From Verrucomicrobiota bacterium (GTDB lineage Bacteria; Verrucomicrobiota; Verrucomicrobiia; Limisphaerales; JAIPKD01), in NCBI GenBank assembly GCA_021733835.1, contig JAIPKD010000024.1, forward strand, positions 1 to 43,142: 43,142 bases of DNA, given 5' to 3'. A program made the position numbers and the translations under genes. Below the pieces are notes generated by a model. The model had not been told where the DNA came from and did no database searches. It saw nothing but the letters and a program-made list of their open reading frames with translations. Below, one piece after another: positions 9,138-17,728 of this stretch. The stretch's first letter is position 1, and every line of letters begins with the position of its first letter.

Positions 9138-9869
9138 TTATTGTTTTGTTCCGTCAACGTATTTCGTGAGCATGGTCATTCCACTGCAGACGTGTCTATG
9201 CTGAATGAACCAGCCGTCCGCGTAATCCGTGAAATCGCGTTTCTCATTAAAGCGCTTCCCGAAATAACTCTCGAGAGCGCGGATGACGCCACGATTATTC
9301 CTCCATCCTATGCCCCATGATCCGTCGGAGCGAGTATAAAACTTGCGTTGATTCGTATCGTGGAAAAGCACCGCTGCGCCGGCCGAGCAGTGGGGTAGCC
9401 ATACGCGGAGTTCATCGAGTGTATGCTCGTACAAATGACTGGTATCTATAAATAGAACATCTATCCCGGAGTTAATGCCGCGCTGTGCGCACCACTCGCT
9501 AAAGCGTCCCGCAAACTCGATGTCGTCGCCCAGGACGAATTCCCAGTCGGCGTACTTACAGATGCCGGAGCAATCTTCGATATCCACGCTGACCAGCCGC
9601 GCGCCGGTGAGACGCGCGACGCGTTCGAACACGAATGTGCTTTCCCCGCCGCGTACGCCCAATTCAACTATCAGCCGGGGTTTGATTTTCAGCGCCTCGA
9701 CAAAGAGAAAGGGCAGGTGATCACTTATATCGGTTCTCTGCCGTGCGCGGCGAAGGACTTCATCGAACTCGGTGAAGCCCGCGCTACCCGTGAGCGGCGG
9801 ATTAAGCACGTCTACAAACCCGTGTTGCAGCGACAGTATAAGGTCTCCGATTGGTTGGAGTATACTCAT
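9138..9869 (-). CDS. Class I methyltransferase of the Methyltransf_24 / CmcI-like type
   Basis: A 243-residue soluble protein. IVELGVRGGESTFVF near residues 67-81 is motif I, LVSVDIEDCSG near 95 binds the ribose of SAM in this fold, IDVLFIDTSHLYEHTLDELRVW near 140-160 is the characteristic acidic loop, and AAVLFHDTN follows. These motifs match cephalosporin-hydroxylase-like and sugar-linked O-methyltransferases found in polysaccharide clusters. It is the first gene of the minus-strand trio and likely shares a promoter with the two downstream genes. Substrate unknown. Confidence 0.75.
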   Translation of the reverse strand: MSILQPIGDLILSLQHGFVDVLNPPLTGSAGFTEFDEVLRRARQRTDISDHLPFLFVEALKIKPRLIVELGVRGGESTFVFERVARLTGARLVSVDIEDCSGICKYADWEFVLGDDIEFAGRFSEWCAQRGINSGIDVLFIDTSHLYEHTLDELRVWLPHCSAGAAVLFHDTNQRKFYTRSDGSWGIGWRNNRGVIRALESYFGKRFNEKRDFTDYADGWFIQHRHVCSGMTMLTKYVDGTKQ

Positions 9870-10044
9870 TCCATCAAATCATGGTGTTATACAGTTATTA
9901 GCTATGCGCCGGGCCGAGAGTTTTTGGACTGTAAAAGCCGGGGCATGTCCGTTTCTATCAAGCACGGATCCTATAACCCGGGGCGCTCGAATGCGACAGT
10001 TTTCTTAAGATGTGACGCAGTATTATCGTTAATCGGCAGGGTAC

Positions 10045-10083
10045 AAAAAACGGGTTGCCCGAAAGCGAATCGGACAACCCGTT
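10045..10083 (-). terminator. Intrinsic terminator of the HtrA gene
   Basis: Read on the minus strand, AACGGGTTGTCCGATTCG forms a strong stem with its partner CGGGCAACCCGTT around the short loop CTTT-rich centre, followed directly by a run of six T. The stem lies about 20 bases past the protease stop codon (10104), the expected place for its transcription stop. Confidence 0.85.
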
Positions 10084-10103
10084 CAATCGCGGGGACTGAT
10101 GGA

Positions 10104-11627
10104 CTATTCGTTGTTAAGCTTAATTACTACGAACCTACTGCCGCCTGAGTTCCATGCCAGGAACAGCACAGTGTCTTTATTTACTTTGCTAAGCGCGTTG
10201 CGTAGTTCGCTTGTGTTCGAGACTTCGGTTTGTCCGACCTGTTGAATTATATCGCCTTGGCGCAGACCGCCTTTGTAAGCGGGTGTGTTCATCCTGATAT
10301 TCGTTACTACCGGGCCTTGGATGTTTTCAGGAACATCGAGCTGCGACCGCAATTGCGGCGTCAGGTCATGGAGTTCGACACCGGCCAGCGCGCTCATTGC
10401 TCCGCCGCCTTCACCTGGGGCGGGCCGTTGTGTGGCGGCAAACAATTCCTGCGGCCGGAGCTTGAGCTTGACGGTAAAATCCTTTTCTTCACCGTTTCTC
10501 AGTGCTTTGACCTCGATTTCTTCGTCGGGGTTCATTGATCCGATCAAGAGTTTCAGCTTGCGGCTGCCGGTGACCTGTTTGCCGTTCACTTCAATAATGA
10601 CATCGCCTGGTTTCAGTCCCGCTTCTTCCGCTGCGCTGTCTTCTTGGATGCCGCCGATGAGTGCGCCCTCGAGTGACGGTGCATTGAATTGCTCGGCGAG
10701 CTCGGGTGTAAGGTCTTGGATAGTCACTCCGAGATAGCCGCGTTCGACACGGCCTTTTTCAATGAGCTGTTCCATAACGTGCTTCGCCAAGTTTGCCGGT
10801 ATAGCGAATCCGACGCCTTGGTACCCGCCGGTTCTGCTGATTATTGCGGTATTGAGACCGACCAGCCGGCCCTTGGCGTCGATTAACGCACCGCCCGAAT
10901 TGCCGGGGTTAATCGCCGCATCCGTTTGTATGAAGTCCTCGTAGTCCTCAATACCCATGCCGCCGCGGCCTACGGCGCTGACTATTCCGAGGGTAACGGT
11001 CTGTCCGATGCCGAACGGATTGCCCATTGCAAGGACGATATCGCCTACGTTCAAATTATTGCTGTCTGTGAAAGTGATCGCCTGGAGCCCGTTCTCTTTG
11101 ATCTTGAGTACTGCGATGTCGGTGTTCGGGTCTTTGCCGACTACCTCGGCGTCATACTTTTGCTTGCCTTTGGCAAGCGCCACCTTGATTTCATCCGCGC
11201 CTTCTACGACGTGGTGGTTCGTGATTATGTAACCGTTCTCGGTCACGATAACACCGGAGCCGAGGTTGCGTACCGTGCGTTCCCTAGGTTCCACGTCAAG
11301 TCCTTCCCTTCCGCCGAAGAACCGCTGAAAAAATGGATCGTTCAGGAAAGGGTTCGGCATGATCTGTCGTGTTTCGATAGTGCGTGTAGTGAAAATGCTG
11401 ACAACGCTGGGCGCGGCTTTCTCGACTACATCGGCGTAACTGGTCGCTATTTTCGGGTTGCTGTTGATTGGTGATGCGTCTTCTTTCACCTGGACCGATG
11501 TAGGTGTGGCCGCGCTCAATTGTGTTGAAATAGGCCATTGATCGAATACCGTGATTCCGGCTATTGCTATGCCGAAACCTACTGCGCCTATTGATAATGC
11601 GTAAAATATTTTTCTAAATTGTTTCAT
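10104..11627 (-). CDS. degP: Periplasmic serine protease HtrA/Do (DegP family)
   Basis: A 507-residue envelope protease and chaperone that degrades misfolded exported proteins. A signal or anchor helix spans residues 8-28. The trypsin-like domain has the complete catalytic triad: H139 (TNHHVVEGAD), D170 (NTDIAVLKI) and S244 (NPGNSGGAL). The regulatory loop with DPFFQRFFGG lies near 97-106. Two PDZ domains follow: the first near 300-390 (ERGYLGVTIQDL, GLKPGDVIIEVNGK), the second near 420-505 (GLRQGDIIQQVGQ). It stands alone, with a strong GGAGG ribosome site 6-7 bases before the ATG, its own terminator, and a palindrome close to a candidate promoter (11703-11750). Family assignment is secure; choice between DegP, DegQ and DegS is by two PDZ domains. 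Confidence 0.95.
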   Translation of the reverse strand: MKQFRKIFYALSIGAVGFGIAIAGITVFDQWPISTQLSAATPTSVQVKEDASPINSNPKIATSYADVVEKAAPSVVSIFTTRTIETRQIMPNPFLNDPFFQRFFGGREGLDVEPRERTVRNLGSGVIVTENGYIITNHHVVEGADEIKVALAKGKQKYDAEVVGKDPNTDIAVLKIKENGLQAITFTDSNNLNVGDIVLAMGNPFGIGQTVTLGIVSAVGRGGMGIEDYEDFIQTDAAINPGNSGGALIDAKGRLVGLNTAIISRTGGYQGVGFAIPANLAKHVMEQLIEKGRVERGYLGVTIQDLTPELAEQFNAPSLEGALIGGIQEDSAAEEAGLKPGDVIIEVNGKQVTGSRKLKLLIGSMNPDEEIEVKALRNGEEKDFTVKLKLRPQELFAATQRPAPGEGGGAMSALAGVELHDLTPQLRSQLDVPENIQGPVVTNIRMNTPAYKGGLRQGDIIQQVGQTEVSNTSELRNALSKVNKDTVLFLAWNSGGSRFVVIKLNNE

Positions 11628-11983
11628 ACAAATAACCTCCTGCCGGTTCGATAGTCTATTTTCGTTTTCCTTTAATTCACATTAGATTGAGCGTTCGAAT
11701 CTCGTTAAAACAACTTAACGATTATTCTAATTAAATCAAGTTATGGTAAAGCGTTTTATGGACATATATCTCGTTGCCGCTTATGCGCTTATTTTCATAG
11801 TCATACAAGTCTATGTTATACAGAGGTATACGGAGACACTCCCGCATTCTTTTTTAGATTGAAGCCGGGGCACCCCCGAAGAACCGCCGTATCCCTTTCA
11901 TTTGAATAGACATGATGCCGGTGTGGATGTTCAAAAAAGACGATAGCCGCCGGTCACGGTTGCTCGCGGCGTGTCGATGTTTT
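11628..11983. other. Intergenic region upstream of HtrA
   Basis: The part next to the protease holds its ribosome site, a palindrome and a candidate promoter. The remainder (about 11760-11983) is AT-rich with no open frame I would call a gene; open frames on the plus strand crossing 11912-12202 are antisense to the macro-domain gene. Confidence 0.6.
11703..11750 (-). promoter_or_regulatory. Candidate HtrA promoter with palindromic operator
   Basis: On the minus strand TTTACC (11745-11750) and TAGAAT (11724-11729) could be -35 and -10 boxes, though the 15-base spacer is short. The perfect palindrome CGTTAA-N6-TTAACG (11703-11720) lies just after the -10 box, over the expected start of transcription, a common position for a repressor site. 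The boxes are only partial matches to the consensus. Confidence 0.3.
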
Positions 11984-12511
11984 TTAATCCGTACTGCTGT
12001 TCATTTCATCGGAGAGTTTGGCGTATACATCGTATGTCTTTTTATCGAAGCATACGAACGTGATCTTCATCTGCGGGTTCTTATCGAGGTAGGCGTTTGC
12101 CTCCCTGAGCGCTATCCGCGAGGCGCGTTCAAGTGGGAACCTATAAACGCCGGTGCTTATGGCCGGGAATGCTATTGCCCCAATACCTTTTTCGCCGGCT
12201 AATTGGAAGCAGCGTTTGTAACAGCTCGCCAGGAGCTGGTCTTCATTTTTATCGCCTCCGTGCCAAATGGGGCCGACGGTATGGATAACATACTTTGCGG
12301 GGAGGTTGTAGCCTTGAGTGATCTTGGCGTCACCGGTATCGCATCCGCCGAGTGTCTTACATTCCTCGAGCAATTCCGGGCCGGCCGCCCGGTGAATTGC
12401 GCCGTCCACACCGCCGCCGCCGAGCAATGACGAGTTGGCGGCGTTAACGATTGCGTCGACTTCCTGCTTCGTAATATCGCCTTGTATAATTTGGATTGCA
12501 TCAGGTTTCAT
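11984..12511 (-). CDS. Macro-domain protein (O-acetyl-ADP-ribose deacetylase type)
   Basis: A 175-residue single-domain protein. [20 protein letters not shown] near residues 8-28 and [15 protein letters not shown] near 30-45 form the ADP-ribose pocket, followed by [22 protein letters not shown] and [15 protein letters not shown]. The order matches the MacroD/YmdB class, which removes acetyl from O-acetyl-ADP-ribose and ADP-ribose from acidic side chains. The asparagine and aspartate of NAANSS and GGVDGAI, used in catalysis by this class, are present. It follows the ThuA-like gene by about 80 bases on the same strand. The specific substrate in this cell is unknown. Confidence 0.88.
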   Translation of the reverse strand: MKPDAIQIIQGDITKQEVDAIVNAANSSLLGGGGVDGAIHRAAGPELLEECKTLGGCDTGDAKITQGYNLPAKYVIHTVGPIWHGGDKNEDQLLASCYKRCFQLAGEKGIGAIAFPAISTGVYRFPLERASRIALREANAYLDKNPQMKITFVCFDKKTYDVYAKLSDEMNSSTD

Positions 12512-12593
12512 GACTTATGCATGTGATGAGGTTGCTTTTAGTGATGAACCGATCGTTACTATCACTGTGTCGTATGAAAGGCTTGGAATGTAT

Positions 12594-13622
12594 TCATTTT
12601 CCGATTTTAAAATCCGATGGGCGCATGCCTTTCTTGTACCCGTTAAAACCGAAGTATGAAGGTTTAAAGGGAGAAACGAAGCCAACGTCGGCCTTTGCCG
12701 GTATTCCATCTGAAATCCCTGTGGCCCAGTAAGCGGCATTAACGAGGAGGCGTCGGAGGTTTTCATCCTTGAAATCGATGGAAGCGCCCATGGTCGTACA
12801 GAACACGCGCCTGGTCGCGCCGTTCTCGAGCTTCATTTTTCGAATCCAGGCGACGGGCATCAAGGGATCATTCTGCTTCCCCGCCACCGGCTCGTCTTCG
12901 GGGTTCATTCCCTTTAAGACCTGACCGTGCATGAGTACCTCCGCATCGCCGGGCAGGCCGGACAGCCCGTAGACGTCGCTCGGCACCCAGATATCATCTA
13001 CACCGGTCAGGATCGGGTGATTGCTCTTTTTCGGGTTTGGTATGGCGCGCGTACTTTGGATTCCATGTTTACCATGATGGTTAACCCATGTTTCGCCGAG
13101 TATTTGCTTTCCGAATCCGCCGGGCCATTGTTCGCTGCGCCAGTCGTAGTGCGCAAATTTGTTTTCCTTATTCGTATATTGAAATGCGTGAGTTGCCGTC
13201 CGAAGACCGATGATCGGCTTGCCGGGCTTGACGTATTCGTCGATATATTGCATTTGCTCCTCAGGAAGCTCTCGGAAACGGGTGGCGATGACCATCAGGT
13301 CGGCCGTTTCGAGCGCTTTGAGTCCTGGGATATTGTTCTGCGTGTTCGGCGAGATGAGTCCCGTGTCCGGATCAATGGCAAAAAGCACGGTGCATTTGTA
13401 GCCATGCTCGGAGGCGAGTATTTTTGCAAGCATCGGCAGCGCTTCTTCGGAGCGGTATTCTTCGTCGCCGCTGATAAGAACGATGTGCTTACCTTCGCCG
13501 GGGCCGGTATCGCCTTTGAAAACGATGAAATCGCCGGCGCCCGAGCATGTCATGGCAATGCTTGATATCAGCGCCAAGGCAATGTAGTGAACCAGGTTGA
13601 TCGTTGTTTTCATAATTTGCAT
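12594..13622 (-). CDS. Secreted ThuA-domain protein
   Basis: A 342-residue protein with an N-terminal signal peptide (hydrophobic to about residue 28; TCSGAGD could even be a lipoprotein-like cysteine). The body has the ThuA fold, a class I glutamine-amidotransferase-like domain: KHIVLISGDEEYRSEEALPML near 42-62, LMVIATRFRELPEEQMQ near 110, PIIGLRTATHAF near 138, then conserved DIWVPSDVYGL and RVFCTTMGASIDF. PVC bacteria hold many ThuA proteins next to sugar oxidoreductases and glycosidases; their biochemical role is poorly known. The usual triad cysteine of amidotransferases is replaced by the LRTATH sequence, so glutaminase activity is unlikely. An ATG three codons in (13613) is an alternative start. 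Confidence 0.75.
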   Translation of the reverse strand: MQIMKTTINLVHYIALALISSIAMTCSGAGDFIVFKGDTGPGEGKHIVLISGDEEYRSEEALPMLAKILASEHGYKCTVLFAIDPDTGLISPNTQNNIPGLKALETADLMVIATRFRELPEEQMQYIDEYVKPGKPIIGLRTATHAFQYTNKENKFAHYDWRSEQWPGGFGKQILGETWVNHHGKHGIQSTRAIPNPKKSNHPILTGVDDIWVPSDVYGLSGLPGDAEVLMHGQVLKGMNPEDEPVAGKQNDPLMPVAWIRKMKLENGATRRVFCTTMGASIDFKDENLRRLLVNAAYWATGISDGIPAKADVGFVSPFKPSYFGFNGYKKGMRPSDFKIGK

Positions 13623-13709
13623 GCTTTGCGTTTATCGGTTCGATTTATATTCAAGGATACAGAGGCAAGGCTGGGGAATCAACTAATTCCGGTTGGAGCC
13701 ATGCAGTGT

Positions 13710-15044
13710 TTATTCATGTTGGTGATTTGAGGATTCCGTTGTTGGTTCGCCGACCCCGGTTCCTGCCGCGAACATGTATGTCTGTGCGGGCGTGAGACCT
13801 TCGATTGCGACCTGCTCGCGACCGGCGATGTCGACACTCCGTTTTAATCCGTCCCAGGTATAGACGTCGACGGTCTCGGCATTTTCCGGGAGATGCTCAA
13901 TTTCAAAGCTTGTTCCGTGAATAGATGACCAGCCGGGGCGGTTTTGCCATATCCAGACCTTACGGTTCGCCGAGGTCAGTACGGTAATGCCGGTGGTCTT
14001 TGGCGCGGTGGATATAATCTTCGTTCCGCGTGTGAGTTTGCATACCATTTGCAGGACGCGACCGCGAGCATTGGGGGTCCAAGGCCGTTGCGTCTTACAA
14101 AGCCCGTAATGTTCATCCGCGGACTCGGTATGGAAGATATTCCATGGCATGACAAACCGGGTGACCGCTCGACCGTGGTTGCCTGTCACCGTAAGCGCGT
14201 CCCAGAGCGCAGTCAGGAATCCGCGGGCGGCTTTGTCCTCGGTGAGGAGGCGTTTCTTAAAATTCATCTCGGTTGTATAAAAACCGATATCGGCGGTTAT
14301 GCCGGCGTCTTTTTTGACTTGATCGAATTGACGTTGGAGCGACCAATCGTGTGTCCCTTGCATGGGCACGTACTCGACGTCCCAGTAGCGGTGTATGTCC
14401 AGCGCCGCCAGTTTGCCCTCGTTATACAGATGGGCTATTGCATTGAGGTATGGATTCCGGTTTTGGAACAGTGGGATTTCCTGAAAGCCGCCTGGGGAAA
14501 CGTTCAGTTTTGGGTTTACCGAATGCGCGCCATCGGCCAGGCCGGAAATTGCGTCGACATAGTCCTCGACCGGTATCGGCTCGGGATTATTGTCCTTCCA
14601 CATCGGCTCGTTTATCGCGCTGAAAACCGTGATTCCCCAGTCGCGAATGCCTTGTGAACTCAGCCATCGGCTGTTCGGCTGGAAGCGCTCGGCGAAAGCC
14701 TGTCCGATCTCGCGCCACTTTTCATAATCGCCCAGAGGCCCGTGCCACTTTGAGTAGTACTCGAACAATACCATTGGTGTAATGCCGTGGCGATGCGCTG
14801 TTAGAATCACGGCGTCGATTTTTGACGGTGTGGCCGATCCGTCGTTCCAATAGTCGTTTGGCGATATCGGCACGCGACAAATGCCGGCGTTGAGCTGTTT
14901 CAATATCTCTAATTTATTCTCGTCGCCGTGAATCGAGATATTTCCACCGCCGATCTGCGGAATAGGCCGCGCGGCCGTCGCGGTTGAATAGGCAAAGTAG
15001 ATAAAGGCCATTATGCCGATTAAGCCAAGGTATCTTCTGTTCAT
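13710..15044 (-). CDS. Secreted glycoside hydrolase, (beta/alpha)8 clan GH-A type
   Basis: A 444-residue protein with a signal peptide (residues 5-24, ending ATAARP). A TIM-barrel region contains SAINEP with E146 as the likely acid/base and FYTTEMNF with E259 as the likely nucleophile, a spacing and context typical of clan A glycosidases (GH5, GH39 and relatives). HGITPMVLFEYYSKWHG and ALDIHRYWD are further barrel strands. The last 110 residues look like the small beta domain seen in such enzymes. It is first in a minus-strand set with the ThuA-like gene 88 bases away. The exact family and sugar specificity cannot be told from the motifs. Confidence 0.65.
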   Translation of the reverse strand: MNRRYLGLIGIMAFIYFAYSTATAARPIPQIGGGNISIHGDENKLEILKQLNAGICRVPISPNDYWNDGSATPSKIDAVILTAHRHGITPMVLFEYYSKWHGPLGDYEKWREIGQAFAERFQPNSRWLSSQGIRDWGITVFSAINEPMWKDNNPEPIPVEDYVDAISGLADGAHSVNPKLNVSPGGFQEIPLFQNRNPYLNAIAHLYNEGKLAALDIHRYWDVEYVPMQGTHDWSLQRQFDQVKKDAGITADIGFYTTEMNFKKRLLTEDKAARGFLTALWDALTVTGNHGRAVTRFVMPWNIFHTESADEHYGLCKTQRPWTPNARGRVLQMVCKLTRGTKIISTAPKTTGITVLTSANRKVWIWQNRPGWSSIHGTSFEIEHLPENAETVDVYTWDGLKRSVDIAGREQVAIEGLTPAQTYMFAAGTGVGEPTTESSNHQHE

Positions 15045-15421
15045 GTCAAGGTTGGATAGTAAACAACCGTTAAAGCCGGTTAAAGTCTATCTTTGGATTA
15101 AATAGGGATAAGCTCTTTTATTGGGTTCTCGTTATTAAATAGCAAGTTTTCGGCTATTTTTCTATCACAATAAAAAAATAGGAGAATAACTACACACAAT
15201 TATATAAATTAGCTTATCAATTATATTTAAAATAATTATGCATCGTCAATTTATTATTTAAGCCTTCTATGCGACATGGTGCGCATGATGCATTAACCGG
15301 TGAATCACCCGAAAACTTCCATTAACGAAAAACGGGCGGGATTTGAAAATCGTTTCCGTATCGAGGACGTTCAGGAAAAATTCAATTGAAACAGTTAAGA
15401 TTCGGAAGTAACAACATAACC
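15045..15421. other. AT-rich intergenic region between divergent glycosidase and priA
   Basis: No gene is seen. The stretch 15100-15270 is much richer in A and T than its neighbours and should hold the divergent promoters. It contains a small palindrome AACCG-TTAAAGC-CGGTT (about 15064-15080) and a weak hairpin AAATAGC / GCTATTT (about 15137-15160) with a short T-run after it on the plus strand. Two TATA-like stretches occur near 15200 and 15220 but no clear -35 box stands out. Confidence 0.5.
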
Positions 15422-17701
15422 ATGATCGCGCGGGTCAGGCTGGACATATCCGTAAAAAAAGAATTCGACTATTCGGTTCCCGAGGAATTGAAGAAGAATA
15501 TCGAGGTCGGGAGCCGTGTAAAGGTACCGTTCGGCAGGCGCGAGGTGCTGGGTATGGTGGTGGATATGCCGGCGGAATCGCCGCGGAAGGATTTACGGCC
15601 GGTGTCGAGGGTGTTGGGCGAGGGTGCGCTTATGACGCCGAAGGTGATGCGTTTGGCGCGGTGGATGGCGGATTATTATTGCTGTCCGCTCGAGCACGCA
15701 TTGAAGAGTGTGCTTCCGGTGGCGGTGAGGCGTGAGCACGCTGATTGGAAGAGGGTGCTGTATGTGCGCGCGCTGTCGCCGCCGGAGGATGCGTTGAACG
15801 AGCTGGGAAAGCGGGCGCTCGAGGTATGGAGATTGATTGAGGAATGGCATGAAATGCCGTTGCAGGAGTTCATCAAGGCTGCAGAGACGAGCGTGGGTAC
15901 GGTGCGCAAGCTTGAAAAGCTGCGTTTGGTAACGATCGGTCCGCAGGTATCCGTGCGTGATCCGTACGCGAATGAGAGTATACTTCCGACGTCCGCCCTT
16001 GAATTGAACAAGGAGCAGAGTGCGGCCTTGGATAAGATATACGCCGCAATCGACGCATCGGCGTCCGGCGCCGCCGGCGCTGCTTGCGCTGCCGGCGCTG
16101 CCGGCGCTGCTTGCGCCAAAGGCGGAGGTACGTTCCTGCTCCACGGCGTGACCGGCAGCGGGAAGACGGAGGTTTATCTACAGGCGATCGAGCACTCGCT
16201 GAAGAAGGGCAGGGGCGCTGTTGTGCTGGTACCTGAGATTTCGCTGACACCCCAGACCGTTGAACGTTTCAAGGCCAGGTTTTGTTCGGGTACCGTATCA
16301 ACGGCGGTGGCGGTATTACATAGCCACCTTTCTTCGGGCGAACGCCATGATCAATGGCACAGTATACTACAAGGGCAGGCGAAGATCGTAATCGGCGCCA
16401 GGTCGTCGGTGTTCGCGCCCGTGGAACCACTCGGCCTTATCATCGTCGACGAAGAACATGAGGGCTCGTACAAACAAGGTGACTCGCCACGGTACAACGC
16501 GCGGGACTTGGCTGTAATGCGCGGTAAAATGGAAAACGCGGTAGTGATCCTCGGCTCGGCCACACCGTCGATGGAGAGTTACAGGAACGCCGAGAAGGGT
16601 AAATATAGGCTTCTGCGGCTTCCGGGGCGCGCCGATGAGAAGAAGATGCCGATCGTGCGCATCGTCGATCTGCGGCATCAATCAAGGAAAGGCAAGGGGC
16701 CGCCGATTTTCTCCGAGCGTCTGGTCGAGGCCATGCGGCAGAGGTTGGAGGCGCACGAGCAGACAATGCTTTTTCTGAACCGTCGCGGGTATGCCACGTC
16801 GCTCCAGTGTACCATGTGCGGATTCGTGGCGCAGTGTCCGAACTGCAGTATTTCACTCACTTACCATAGGAAGATACAACAACTGCGCTGTCATATCTGT
16901 GGACATCAAGAGACTGCGCCGGGCGTGTGTCCGGTTGATGAATGCCGAAACCCAGCCATCCGTTATTCGGGACTGGGTACTGAAAAGGTCGAGGAGGTGT
17001 TGAAGAAGATACTCCCAAAGGCCGCGATTACGAGGATGGACTCGGATACGCTCAAGCGCAAGGAGGATTACAGGAAGATTCTCAGTCAATTCCGGATGGG
17101 GAAGATAGATATTCTCCTAGGCACACAAATGATTGCGAAGGGATTGCATTTCCCTAACGTGACGCTTGTGGGGATAGTGTATGCGGATCTCAGTCTGCAT
17201 ATGCCGGATTTCCGGGCGGGGGAACGCACGTTCCAGTTGCTCACGCAGGTCTCCGGACGCGCGGGCCGCGGCGCAATCGAGGGCGAGGTGATAGTACAGA
17301 CATTTACGCCGTTTCAACCCGCCATCCAGTATGCCAAGCGTCATGATTTCGAGGGATTCTACGAACACGAGATCGAGTTTCGCAAACAACTCCGGTACCC
17401 GCCGGAGACGCGAATCGCGCTCATAACGCTCAAGGACAGGAATGAGGATAAGGTCAAGTACGGCGCGGATTACCTGAAACAACAACTCCAGGCCAAGAAG
17501 GAGGCGATTGCAGACCTGATTATTTCGGGGCCGGCGCCCGCTCCAATCATGCGCGCCGAGACCTTCTATCGTTATCAGATAATGCTTAGAACGACGAATA
17601 TGAGCAAGTTGAGCGGTGTTTTGTCGGATTCATTGCCGAAGGCGCCTTTGCCCGAGGGCGTTTCCGTTTTTGTGGATATCGATCCCGTGAATATGATGTG
17701 A
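15422..17701 (+). CDS. priA: Primosomal protein N' (replication restart helicase PriA)
   Basis: A 759-residue superfamily 2 helicase that reloads the replicative helicase at stalled forks. The N-terminal DNA-binding part begins ARVRLDISVKKEFDYSVP, the usual PriA opening. GVTGSGKTEVY (16145 onward) is Walker A, DEEHEGSYKQ (16448 onward) is Walker B, and SATPSMES is motif III. The paired zinc-binding cysteines begin CTMCGFVAQCPNC (16808 onward) and end CPVDEC. GTQMIAKGLHFPNV and TQVSGRAGRG are the late helicase motifs. A TTG at 15386, twelve codons upstream and with AGGA nine bases before it, is an alternative start; I prefer the ATG because it fits the family. A Gly/Ala/Cys-rich insert lies just before Walker A. 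Confidence 0.93.
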   Translation: MIARVRLDISVKKEFDYSVPEELKKNIEVGSRVKVPFGRREVLGMVVDMPAESPRKDLRPVSRVLGEGALMTPKVMRLARWMADYYCCPLEHALKSVLPVAVRREHADWKRVLYVRALSPPEDALNELGKRALEVWRLIEEWHEMPLQEFIKAAETSVGTVRKLEKLRLVTIGPQVSVRDPYANESILPTSALELNKEQSAALDKIYAAIDASASGAAGAACAAGAAGAACAKGGGTFLLHGVTGSGKTEVYLQAIEHSLKKGRGAVVLVPEISLTPQTVERFKARFCSGTVSTAVAVLHSHLSSGERHDQWHSILQGQAKIVIGARSSVFAPVEPLGLIIVDEEHEGSYKQGDSPRYNARDLAVMRGKMENAVVILGSATPSMESYRNAEKGKYRLLRLPGRADEKKMPIVRIVDLRHQSRKGKGPPIFSERLVEAMRQRLEAHEQTMLFLNRRGYATSLQCTMCGFVAQCPNCSISLTYHRKIQQLRCHICGHQETAPGVCPVDECRNPAIRYSGLGTEKVEEVLKKILPKAAITRMDSDTLKRKEDYRKILSQFRMGKIDILLGTQMIAKGLHFPNVTLVGIVYADLSLHMPDFRAGERTFQLLTQVSGRAGRGAIEGEVIVQTFTPFQPAIQYAKRHDFEGFYEHEIEFRKQLRYPPETRIALITLKDRNEDKVKYGADYLKQQLQAKKEAIADLIISGPAPAPIMRAETFYRYQIMLRTTNMSKLSGVLSDSLPKAPLPEGVSVFVDIDPVNMM
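16068..16120 (+). repeat. GC-rich internal repeat within priA
   Basis: The 8-10 base unit GCCGGCGCTGCTTGCGCT and shorter GCCGGCGCT pieces repeat in tandem, encoding about 18 residues of Gly, Ala and Cys (GAAGAACAAGAAGAAC) immediately before the Walker A strand. The reading frame is kept. The repeat is probably a slippage product in a tolerated surface loop. Confidence 0.8.
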
Positions 17702-17728
17702 GTTAATGAATAAGTCGGAATACGAAGA

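Noticed and set aside
9717-10148. Open frame of 143 residues crossing the gap between the methyltransferase and HtrA
   Set aside because: It passes through the HtrA terminator and overlaps both genes antisense; no recognisable motif.
12540-12566. Hairpin AGTGAT / ATCACT as a terminator of the ThuA-like gene
   Set aside because: Only six pairs with a long loop and no following T-run on the minus strand.
12927-13565. Long open frame on the plus strand inside the ThuA-like gene
   Set aside because: Antisense to a well supported gene with clear motifs; composition typical of a shadow frame.
13944-14657. Long open frame on the plus strand inside the glycoside hydrolase gene
   Set aside because: Antisense shadow; the minus-strand frame has a signal peptide and catalytic motifs.
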